This document shows, in pieces, positions 7,740 to 15,031 of a stretch of DNA of 64,000 bases. Position numbers and translations under genes: made by a program. The stretch's first letter is position 1, and each line of letters starts with the position of its first letter. The notes under the pieces were generated by a model. That model was not told the DNA's origin, did no database searches, and saw nothing but the letters and a program-made list of their open reading frames with translations. Origin of the DNA: Bacteroidota bacterium. GTDB taxonomy: Bacteria > Bacteroidota > Bacteroidia > Flavobacteriales > Flavobacteriaceae. The DNA is taken from the NCBI GenBank assembly GCA_024279425.1, contig JAJRRO010000116.1:62001-126000 (forward strand), given 5' to 3'.

Positions 7740-8426
7740 ATGAAAAACCTAACACTACTATTTTTAGTTCTTACGATGATGGCTAGCTGTACGTCACAAT
7801 CATCAAAAAGCCTATTCAACGGCACAAACCTTGACGGTTGGCATGTTGATGTACCCGAGATGGATAGTATACCAACTGCTATAAACCCATTTATTATAAG
7901 AAATGGAATGCTCGTTAGCCTTGGTACACCTCAAGGCCATTTGATCACAGATGCGATATACCAGGATTTTAGATTGGACGTAGAATACCGCTTCGCGGGT
8001 AAACCTGGGAATTGCGGGGTTTTGGTCTATGCATCTACTCCAAGGTCTTTGTATAAGATGTTCCCAAAATCAATTGAGGTACAGATGATGCATCAGAACG
8101 CGGGTGATTTTTGGTGTATCGTTCAGGATATAACCACGGATAATATGTTGGAACGTAGGGGGGTTAAGGAAGAATGGGGCATAACCGAGGGTAAAAAACG
8201 CAGAATCAAAAACCTTACCGATGATTCTGAAAACCCTGTGGGGGAATGGAATAAAATGACTATTGAATGTTTAAAAAATGAGGTAAAGGTATGGGTAAAC
8301 GGTGATATGGTCAATCACGGCTACAATGCTACAGCCAGTAGCGGGCAAATAGCCTTGCAGGCGGAAGGCTCTGAAGTTGAATTTAGAAAGGTAGATCTTA
8401 CGCCCATTACTACGTTGACCCCTTAA
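7740..8426 (+). CDS. DUF1080 (3-keto-disaccharide hydrolase-type) lipoprotein
   Basis: I start at 7740 rather than the in-frame codon at 7701 because 7740 gives a clean lipoprotein signal MKNLTLLFLVLTMMASC with Cys17. The mature part (228 aa in all) has the DUF1080 hallmarks: SLFNGTNLDGWH, then FRLDVEYRFAGKPGNCGVLVYAS, VQMMHQNAGDFW, and the closing GQIALQAEGSEVEFRKVDL. The fold is a concanavalin-like beta-sandwich. The family is linked to hydrolysis of 3-keto-glucosides and other sugars in the Bacteroidota periplasm. The substrate is unknown, and there is no neighbouring SusCD pair. Confidence 0.88.
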   Translation: MKNLTLLFLVLTMMASCTSQSSKSLFNGTNLDGWHVDVPEMDSIPTAINPFIIRNGMLVSLGTPQGHLITDAIYQDFRLDVEYRFAGKPGNCGVLVYASTPRSLYKMFPKSIEVQMMHQNAGDFWCIVQDITTDNMLERRGVKEEWGITEGKKRRIKNLTDDSENPVGEWNKMTIECLKNEVKVWVNGDMVNHGYNATASSGQIALQAEGSEVEFRKVDLTPITTLTP

Positions 8427-8546
8427 AGTTTTCTGATAATTGAACAGATAATTTGGAATATTTGGGTCCCGACCAATCTTATGCGCTAGCGATGATACGA
8501 AAGGGAGAATCCTTATACTTGAAAATAAGATTCTTAAACACCACCC

Positions 8547-9166
8547 ATGTCCTACATTGTAATTCGCCCTTCGTTGCCAGAAGGTGCGGTTTTGGCCGTC
8601 CCGCTTATTTATAGTTTGGGCCCTGCGGCTTTCGACTATGTCTTTAAGACCAATAAATTCTCTGCTCAGGATTTCTTAAACTATGCCTTTGTAAGGTCTA
8701 TAGGGGTTTTCAGCTTTCAAAATCATCATTTCGTTCTCTTGGATGATAAGGTGGTAGGAGCAGGTGCCGTGTTCACTGGAGACCAAACTTTGGGTTTTAC
8801 CTACTTTGATGCAACGAAGATTATCGGCTTTTATGAGTGGCGAGCTCTGGATATTATCAAAAGGGGACTTGCTATGGAAGGATTGATAAAACCTCCTAAA
8901 AAACGCGAAGTATTACTTGAACATTTGAGAATACATGAATCGGCAAAAAGAACCGGTCTGGGTCCAAAGATGATAGGAGAACTTATGAAAAGCCCTAAAA
9001 TAAAGAACCAAAATCGTTTTGTTCTTGATGTTTCTTCAGAAAACCCGAGGCCCAACAACTTTATGAACGACTGGGCTTCACGGTGACCAAAACCTGTGTC
9101 TCAAAGCTTATAGATCGTTTCGGGTATGTGGTGGATCAGTATAGAATGGAAAGGAAAATAGGCTAG
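8547..9166 (+). pseudogene. GNAT-family acetyltransferase, frameshifted
   Basis: The first frame (8547-9086) reads as a GNAT domain: VVGAGAVFTGDQTLGFTYFDA, then HLRIHESAKRTGLGPKMIGELM, the acetyl-CoA loop, and FVLDVSSENP. At about 9047 the frame breaks. In the next frame the expected GNAT end AQQLYERLGFTVTKTC follows immediately and runs to the TAG at 9164-9166, closing with YRMERKIG. Restoring one G after AACCCG (CCG to CCGG) would rejoin the two parts into about 206 residues. It is either a recent loss by a 1-nt deletion or a sequence error. The substrate is unknown. Confidence 0.82.
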
Positions 9167-9539
9167 TCAATGCTTATGTGGCAAAACTTATTTTTTTCTG
9201 TGACAATTAGGAAATTGAGGATACTAACTTAGTAAAACATATACGATGAAAATAAAGTCAAGCATTGACAATATCAGAAAAAGACTTTGCCATTTCTACC
9301 AATGCGAGCAAAGGGCGTTTAGAAAGCTTTTGGGGTTAGAATAGTAATAGGCTATATGGATAAATCATGAATTGGTCTTACTTCGCCAGGCATCATACTT
9401 TCAAGTTGAAATTCACCACTACTAACAGTACCGTTGGTAATATAGCTATTTGCTTAAAAATCGGCACCCGAAATAAACTATTCACGATTAAAGGGGTCTA
9501 AAAAGGAAAGCATGCGGGTAGTTCCCTGTTCAATTTCAA
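9167..9539. other. Gene-poor stretch
   Basis: It holds only the weak 32-aa frame at 9246-9344. I see no hairpin with a T-tract and no convincing promoter pair ahead of the sigma-factor gene. Confidence 0.4.
9246..9344 (+). CDS. Possible 32-aa basic peptide
   Basis: The frame starts MKIKSSIDNIRKRL and ends FRKLLGLE. It has an amphipathic, basic composition and two cysteines, but no homologue or paralogue that I can name. A chance frame is possible. Confidence 0.22.
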   Translation: MKIKSSIDNIRKRLCHFYQCEQRAFRKLLGLE

Positions 9540-10112
9540 TTGCAGTTGATAAACGAAGACGATTTAATAAAAAAATTAAAGAGCAACAAGCATAGAGATA
9601 AGGCATTCAATAAATTATTGGATCTCTATCAAGAGCGCTTATATTGGCATATCAGAAAATTGGTTCTCACCCATGAAAATGCCAATGATGTGTTGCAAAA
9701 TACTTTTTTAAGAATCCACAAAAGCTTGCCTAAATTTAAGCAACAAAGCTCCTTGCACACCTGGATGTATCGTATAGCATACAACGAATCACTTCGGTTT
9801 TTGGAACAGAATAAAAAGAAAAATCATACCTCCCTAGAAGATGTCAACAATAGATACTTGGATAATCTAGTAGCGGATGTTTTTTTTGATGGTAAGGATA
9901 TCCAAATCAAATTGCAGGACATTCTCTCTAAACTACCAGACAAACAGCGGCAAATATTTCAAATGAAATATTATGACAATTTAAAGTTCCATGAAATGGC
10001 CCATATTTTGGGAATAAAGGAGGGTACACTAAAATCTTCTTACTATGCGACAGCTAGACATATAGAAAAAAACATGTTATTCATTGAACTTTTAACAAAA
10101 ACAGGGGTCTAA
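9540..10112 (+). CDS. ECF RNA polymerase sigma factor
   Basis: A 190-residue sigma-70 family protein of the ECF type. Region 2 (about 22-90) includes HENANDVLQNTFLRIHKSLP and SLHTWMYRIAYNESLRFLE. Region 4 (about 125-180) includes LSKLPDKQRQIFQMKYYDNL and the HTH GIKEGTLKSSYYATARH. The frame has a stop at 9519 and no ATG before MQLINEDD, so translation probably starts at the TTG at 9540 (or 9546). The next gene begins 9 nt after the stop and encodes an anti-sigma-like membrane protein, so this is a classic sigma/anti-sigma pair. The two genes after that are the likely regulon. Confidence 0.93.
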   Translation: MQLINEDDLIKKLKSNKHRDKAFNKLLDLYQERLYWHIRKLVLTHENANDVLQNTFLRIHKSLPKFKQQSSLHTWMYRIAYNESLRFLEQNKKKNHTSLEDVNNRYLDNLVADVFFDGKDIQIKLQDILSKLPDKQRQIFQMKYYDNLKFHEMAHILGIKEGTLKSSYYATARHIEKNMLFIELLTKTGV

Positions 10113-10121
10113 TCATACAGT

Positions 10122-10574
10122 ATGAAACCAGGAAACAATCATAGTCATTTAGAAGGTCAAGTCGGTTCTCTAGATTTGTTGGATCAAGAGATGCATAAAA
10201 AGCATGCAGATGAATTAGGTCTGAACGTTCCCGAGGATTATTTCTCTCAATCTAAAAATGAACTATTAACAAAAATTACAGCTCCCAAAAAGTGGATATT
10301 AGTGCCCTTTACTAGAAATAAAGTCATATGGCTTGCTGCCGCATCCCTTGCTTTTATCCTGGTGCTAAACCTGTATACATCTAATGTGAATTCAGGTATT
10401 GACGTGATACCGGCCGTGGTATCGGATACCATCGAACAATTGAAAGGCAGCGGTTTGGTTTATGAATTTTTGGAATCTGAAGAAAAAGATATTTTGATTT
10501 CCTCCCTTTTTATAGAAGACACTGAACTTGATGAATTTATAGCTGACTATATGATTGAGGGCGTATTGGAATAA
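10122..10574 (+). CDS. Putative membrane anti-sigma-like protein
   Basis: A 150-residue protein with one predicted TM helix at about 66-86 (VIWLAAASLAFILVLNLY). It has a 65-residue cytoplasmic N-terminus containing NVPEDYFSQSKNELLTKI, a segment common in flavobacterial proteins encoded next to ECF sigma factors, and an acidic periplasmic C-terminus. It lacks the zinc HxxxCxxC motif of ZAS anti-sigma factors. Its role as the ECF regulator is inferred from position (9 nt after the sigma gene) and topology. Confidence 0.75.
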   Translation: MKPGNNHSHLEGQVGSLDLLDQEMHKKHADELGLNVPEDYFSQSKNELLTKITAPKKWILVPFTRNKVIWLAAASLAFILVLNLYTSNVNSGIDVIPAVVSDTIEQLKGSGLVYEFLESEEKDILISSLFIEDTELDEFIADYMIEGVLE

Positions 10575-10698
10575 GGGTTTCCACACTAAATAATACGTTG
10601 ATTTCAAAAAAAAAATTAAAATATAAAACTATTTTAAAAAGTTAAGGTCTAAAAAAAAGAACGTTCCATTGATTAAATTAATTATTAAAAACAACAAG

Positions 10699-11148
10699 AT
10701 GAAACATACAAAAAAAATCGCTTTTATAGTATTTGGATTATTAGTTAGTATGCTGAGTTTAACTGCTCAAGAGAAACCCGAAACTGAAGTTTTGACCGAG
10801 GAACAGCGTCAACTTATGCAGGAGCAACGAGAATTGATCAAGGCTAATAGGGAAGCTTTTAAGGCCACGCTTTCAGAAGAGCAATTGGCCATTTTAGAAA
10901 ACGAAGAACTCACCAGACCTGAAAGACATAATGCATTGGCATTGACCTTTACAGAAGCCCAACAGGCAATTTTGACAGAAAACAGGGAGAATGTACGAAC
11001 GGTTAGAGAGGAATTTAGGGCCTCTATGACTGAAGAACAACGCCAACAAATGCGAGCTAGACGCATGCATAGGATCCAAGACGGAAACGAGTTGCGAGAA
11101 ACGGTCAGAGAACGTAGAAGACAACGAAGGATAAATATAGGCAATTAA
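10699..11148 (+). CDS. Periplasmic Arg/Glu-rich helical protein (CpxP/Spy-like in composition)
   Basis: Start chosen at 10699, where MKHTKKIAFIVFGLLVSM...LTAQ is a clean Sec signal; the frame extends upstream to 10669. The mature protein (about 125 aa) is entirely helical and built on repeated L(T/S)EEQ(R/L) and M/LTEEQRQ units, which resemble the LTxxQ motif of CpxP/Spy chaperones. The C-terminus is very Arg-rich (RERRRQRR). It follows the anti-sigma-like gene by 124 nt and ends in a strong terminator. A stress-induced periplasmic chaperone or metal sensor is a reasonable but unproven reading. Confidence 0.7.
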   Translation: MKHTKKIAFIVFGLLVSMLSLTAQEKPETEVLTEEQRQLMQEQRELIKANREAFKATLSEEQLAILENEELTRPERHNALALTFTEAQQAILTENRENVRTVREEFRASMTEEQRQQMRARRMHRIQDGNELRETVRERRRQRRINIGN

Positions 11149-11171
11149 AATTCAAAGATGTGCTAACGGGT

Positions 11172-11206
11172 ATAAGTGGTCGATAAATTCGATCACTTAT
11201 ATTTTT
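11172..11206 (+). terminator. Intrinsic terminator
   Basis: A 12-bp stem (11172-11183 with 11189-11200, one G-U pair) and a 5-nt loop are followed by a T-rich tract. It lies only 16 nt before the next ATG, so it could attenuate the downstream barrel gene. Confidence 0.75.
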
Positions 11207-11216
11207 TATTTTATAT

Positions 11217-12089
11217 ATGAGAAAAATATTTATTGCAATTAGTTGTCTACTGGGATCGATATTTACCGCCGCTCAGGAACCAAATAGTAAAGAAGAAGAG
11301 GTAAACGAAATCATTGATGAGCTTTTTAATGAAGGGGAAGTCTTGGATGAACTTATAGCTTCACTCTCTAATTTCCAACTGTTGTATTTTTCCGTTGATT
11401 ACAACAGTGACACCTACTTTTCTGGACGCGATATTGAAATTAATCAATATAATATACGACCTCAAATCTCTTATATGCATTCTAAAGGATTCTTTACCAG
11501 CGTATCAGGGGTCTATTATAGTGAATTTGAGCCTAAATGGGATTTTACAACGGTAACCCTTGGCTTTGGGAAAAGTATTGGAAAAAATAAGACACTCAGG
11601 TATTATACTGCCTATTCCAGATATTTTTATTCAGGTGATGTGGCAAATCTTTACACTAACACACTGAATATGGGGCTAGGTATACGAAACAAAAAAAGAA
11701 CCTTGGGCACTCAATTTTCATTAGGTTATTTATTTGGCCAAGATCAGTCTTATCAAGTGGCTTCTCGAACATACTTGGCTCTTAATTTATACAAAAGAAA
11801 AAAAACCAGATTACAACTGCGCCCCGAATTAAATGTAATTGCAGGGAAACAAACCATTGAGCTTGCCCAAACTTATGTGCAGCAAGGGGAAGTAGTGACG
11901 GGCTATTTAGAAAATGACATTTTTGATTTAATCAACACCCAGATCAACCTGCCACTTCAATTCAGAAGCAAATCGTTTGATCTAGAGCTAGGCTATAACT
12001 TAAATTTCCCTTCTCCCATAGGGGATGAAGATGACTTAAAAACGACTGGGTTTTTTAATTTATCTATGGCCTATATGATTGATCTGTAA
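11217..12089 (+). CDS. Outer-membrane beta-barrel-like protein
   Basis: A 290-residue exported protein with signal MRKIFIAISCLLGSIFTAAQ. A short acidic helix (KEEEVNEIIDELFNEGEVLDEL) is followed by about ten alternating amphipathic strands ending in an aromatic-rich ...FFNLSMAYMIDL, consistent with a small beta-barrel. No named family was recognised. It is the fourth gene after the ECF sigma factor and a plausible member of its regulon. The stop codon lies 2 nt from the convergent pseudouridine synthase stop. Confidence 0.7.
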   Translation: MRKIFIAISCLLGSIFTAAQEPNSKEEEVNEIIDELFNEGEVLDELIASLSNFQLLYFSVDYNSDTYFSGRDIEINQYNIRPQISYMHSKGFFTSVSGVYYSEFEPKWDFTTVTLGFGKSIGKNKTLRYYTAYSRYFYSGDVANLYTNTLNMGLGIRNKKRTLGTQFSLGYLFGQDQSYQVASRTYLALNLYKRKKTRLQLRPELNVIAGKQTIELAQTYVQQGEVVTGYLENDIFDLINTQINLPLQFRSKSFDLELGYNLNFPSPIGDEDDLKTTGFFNLSMAYMIDL

Positions 12090-12091
12090 CT

Positions 12092-12679
12092 CTAAAACAC
12101 CAAGTCGGCCAATGGGTACACTGAACCCGGGACCAAATCGTCAAGGTAAACATTTCCAATACGAACACGCACTAGTCGCAAGGTTGGAAATCCCACTGCA
12201 GCGGTCATTTTTCGTACTTGTCTAAACCTACCTTCGGTCAAGGTAATAGTAATCCATGAATTAGGACGATGACGTCCAATGCGCAGTGATGGATCTGGAG
12301 GAGAAAGGGAAGGAATAATCTCCAAGCGCTCGGCTTTACAGCTCTTAGTGCTATATTTTTTCCCGGCCAAACCAATTTCTACACCATCCCTTATTCGTTT
12401 GATTGCATCTTTAGTGATAACGCCATCCAATTGGGCATAATATTCCTTTTCGATCCCCATTCGGTTAATTTTATCAGACAATTTGCCATCGGTGGTCAAT
12501 AATAACAATCCTTCGGACTTTTCATCCAAGCGCCCAATGGGCATTGTTCCCTTAGGAAAATCGTAGAGTTCACTTAAAAAACGCTTTGAATTGATTTGCC
12601 GTACTTCATTGGAACTTAGTTGACTGAGCATTCCAAATGGCTTGTAAATCTTAAAGCGATGATGTGGGTTTTCTGGCAT
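12092..12679 (-). CDS. rluE: RluE/RsuA-type pseudouridine synthase
   Basis: A 195-residue RsuA-family enzyme that isomerises a uridine in rRNA to pseudouridine. It starts directly in the catalytic fold (RFKIYKPFGMLSQ) with no S4 RNA-binding domain, as in RluE. GRLDEKSEGLLLLTTDG at 49-65 contains catalytic Asp52, and the C-terminal EGRFRQVRKM is the family signature. By analogy with E. coli RluE the target would be in 23S rRNA, but the exact site cannot be read from sequence. It is convergent with the barrel gene. Confidence 0.88.
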   Translation of the reverse strand: MPENPHHRFKIYKPFGMLSQLSSNEVRQINSKRFLSELYDFPKGTMPIGRLDEKSEGLLLLTTDGKLSDKINRMGIEKEYYAQLDGVITKDAIKRIRDGVEIGLAGKKYSTKSCKAERLEIIPSLSPPDPSLRIGRHRPNSWITITLTEGRFRQVRKMTAAVGFPTLRLVRVRIGNVYLDDLVPGSVYPLADLVF

Positions 12680-12826
12680 GGATTTGCAAAGGTAACAAAC
12701 CTTCTAGAAGTGGCTTTATGTGTTATGATAACCACTATCAAAAGATAGATTTTGACTTTGGTTTATCTTTGAAAATATAGAAATCCATTGCTTGAAGTCG
12801 TACATTCATGCCTTTAAATAAACCAC

Positions 12827-13870
12827 ATGAAATTAGCGTTTAAAACCATACATCTTAAAAAGAGATTTCCATTGCGCATTAGCCGTGGTATTGTTACTGG
12901 ATCTGACAATCTTTTTGTTTCTGTGACCAAAAATGGAATCACTGGTTGGGGAGAAATGGCTCCCTCATCCACTATGGAAGATGAATCATCAAAAGAAGGA
13001 GAACGATTGCTTACTCAATTTTGCCAAACGGATCTGGAAGAATTGTCAATCTCTGAAATTTATGAAAAAGGCAGGGCATTTGGTTTACCCACCTGCGTTT
13101 TAGCCGCATTGGATGTGGCATTGTGGGATCAATTGGCTAAAACTGCCAAACTTCCATTGTATCAATTATTTGGGATTCCGCTACCGAAGATCGCCACTTC
13201 AGTAACCATCGGGATTAATCCGCCTGAAGTGGTCAAAGATAGGATGCCAATACTATTGCAAGGTACTGGAATACGGTTTCTAAAGGTAAAACTGGGGTCA
13301 AAAGAGGGTATTGAAGCCGATAAGGCTATGTTCGCGCAAGTGGTTGAAAGCACGGCCGACTATAAAGTTGGACTGCGTGTTGATGCCAACGGAGGTTGGG
13401 ATGTCAATGAAGCCATTCATATGATGAAATGGTTGGCCAATTTGGGCGTTGATTATGTAGAACAACCTTTGGTACATGGCAGGGAAGAAGATTTATCGGC
13501 TATTTTCAAGAATAGACCGTTACCCATATTTGTTGATGAATCCTGTTGCTTTTCCACCGATATTCCCCATTGGGCAAGTGCTGTTGATGGGGTGAACTTA
13601 AAACTGATGAAATGTGGTGGACTCACTGAAGCTTTTCGTATAATAGCCACGGCCCGGGCTTTTGGTCTAAAGACGATGATCGGTTGTATGGGGTAATCTT
13701 CCCTGGCCATTTCGGCCGCCGCTTCTTTGACAGGACTATTGGATCATATAGATTTGGATTCACAACTAAATTTAGATCCAGATCCTTTTTCAGGAGCACA
13801 ATTGATAAACGGAATAATAACCCCCAACAATATACCTGGACACGGGGCCATACTAAAGGAGAATATGTAG
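12827..13870 (+). pseudogene. dgcA: Dipeptide epimerase / N-acetyl-D-Glu racemase (DgcA-like), in-frame stop
   Basis: An enolase-superfamily gene of 348 codons interrupted by TAA at codon 290 (13694-13696). The frame stays open afterwards to TAG at 13868. All catalytic residues lie before the stop: KxK Lys153/Lys155, Asp186 (RVDANGG), Glu212 (VEQP), Asp237 (VDES) and Lys259. The lost 58 residues include the last barrel strands and the DLD motif (309-311) that binds the substrate ammonium in this family. The expected sequence at the lesion is GCMGE, so a GAA-to-TAA change explains it. DUF1611/dgcN starts 4 nt after the original end. With dgcN it would convert N-acetyl-D-glutamate to the L form; alternatively it was an L-Ala-D/L-Glu epimerase. 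Confidence 0.85.
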
Positions 13871-13873
13871 TTT

Positions 13874-14911
13874 ATGATACAAAAAGACAAAAAGCTGGCT
13901 ATCTACATGCAAGGCAACCTGGATTCTATGTACGCTAAAATGGGATATGGGGTCATGCGTTATTCCAACAACCCAATCGTATGTGTAATTGATTCCGATT
14001 TTGCTGGCAAAATGGTCAATGAGGCGATTCCCCAACCTTTTAAAATACCCATAGTCACTTCCGTAGAAGAGGCCTATAACAATGGGGCAGAAGTCTTGGT
14101 GCTAGGTTTGGCCCCTTCAGGAGGCAAGCTCCCGAATAGTTGGAGCTCGGCCATCGAAAAGGCCCTGAAATTGGGAATGTCTTTAGTGAATGGGTTGCAT
14201 GATCAGCTTCATGGACGCTTTGGGCATCTCTTGGATCCCAAAAAGACAGAACATCTTATTTGGGACGTACGTAAACCAGAAACTGCCTATCCTATTGGTA
14301 GGGCCCGCGCTGGAAAATTAGACAATAAACGGGTGCTGATGGTAGGTACCGATATGGCCGTTGGAAAAATGACAGCAGGTCTGGAGATTTATAAATGGAT
14401 AAAAGATCAAGGGATTAGTACCGATTTTTTGGCCACTGGTCAAATAGGGATAACGATTATGGGAAAAGGAGTCCCGTTAGACGCTATTAAAGTTGATCAG
14501 GCCTCTGGTGCAATTGAGCATTTGGTTCTCGAGGCCAAAGAAAAGGACATTGTCTTTATAGAAGGGCAAGGTTCATTGTTGCATCCGGGAAGTACGGCAA
14601 CCTTACCACTGATGCGGGGTAGTTGCCCCACCCATTTGATTTTATGCCATCGTGCCGAAATGAAGACACTTAGAGATACTAATGAGGTGACAATTCCACC
14701 CTTACCGGAAGTAATACGATTAAATGAGACAGTTGCCAATGCAGCTGGTGCTTTGTCATCTACCCGGACTATTGGCATTGCCCTGAACACAACGCAGCTT
14801 TCTGAAATCGAAGCTAAGGAAATGATTGTTCTATTAGAAAAGGAAACAGGATTGCCTGTGACCGATGTGGTACGCTTTGGTGCGGAAAAATTGGGGAAGT
14901 GTTTATTGTAA
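13874..14911 (+). CDS. dgcN: DUF1611 protein, DgcN-like D-glutamate N-acetyltransferase
   Basis: A 345-residue DUF1611 protein with an N-terminal Rossmann-like region (1-140) and a C-terminal P-loop domain with GTDMAVGKMT at 158-167, plus conserved FIEGQGSLLHPG and LILCHRAEM. DUF1611 members paired with an enolase-superfamily epimerase have been described as DgcN, which acetylates D-glutamate for a DgcN-DgcA catabolic route in marine bacteria. Here the pairing and the 4-nt spacing are exactly that arrangement, but the dgcA partner carries a stop codon. The family call is strong; the enzymatic role is by analogy. Confidence 0.82.
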   Translation: MIQKDKKLAIYMQGNLDSMYAKMGYGVMRYSNNPIVCVIDSDFAGKMVNEAIPQPFKIPIVTSVEEAYNNGAEVLVLGLAPSGGKLPNSWSSAIEKALKLGMSLVNGLHDQLHGRFGHLLDPKKTEHLIWDVRKPETAYPIGRARAGKLDNKRVLMVGTDMAVGKMTAGLEIYKWIKDQGISTDFLATGQIGITIMGKGVPLDAIKVDQASGAIEHLVLEAKEKDIVFIEGQGSLLHPGSTATLPLMRGSCPTHLILCHRAEMKTLRDTNEVTIPPLPEVIRLNETVANAAGALSSTRTIGIALNTTQLSEIEAKEMIVLLEKETGLPVTDVVRFGAEKLGKCLL

Positions 14912-15031
14912 AAATGCCAATCGTTTTAAAAGACGTAAACGATGCATACCCTAGGCATTTCGAAACGAATTTTGATACCTAGCTTTATTTTGCAAATAAA
15001 ACGTCGGAATTGAAGGAACATAGCTATTTTC

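Noticed and set aside
13694-13696. Programmed readthrough or recoding of the dgcA stop
   Set aside because: It is a TAA with no recoding context visible, and known selenocysteine insertion uses TGA. A nonsense mutation or sequence error is simpler.
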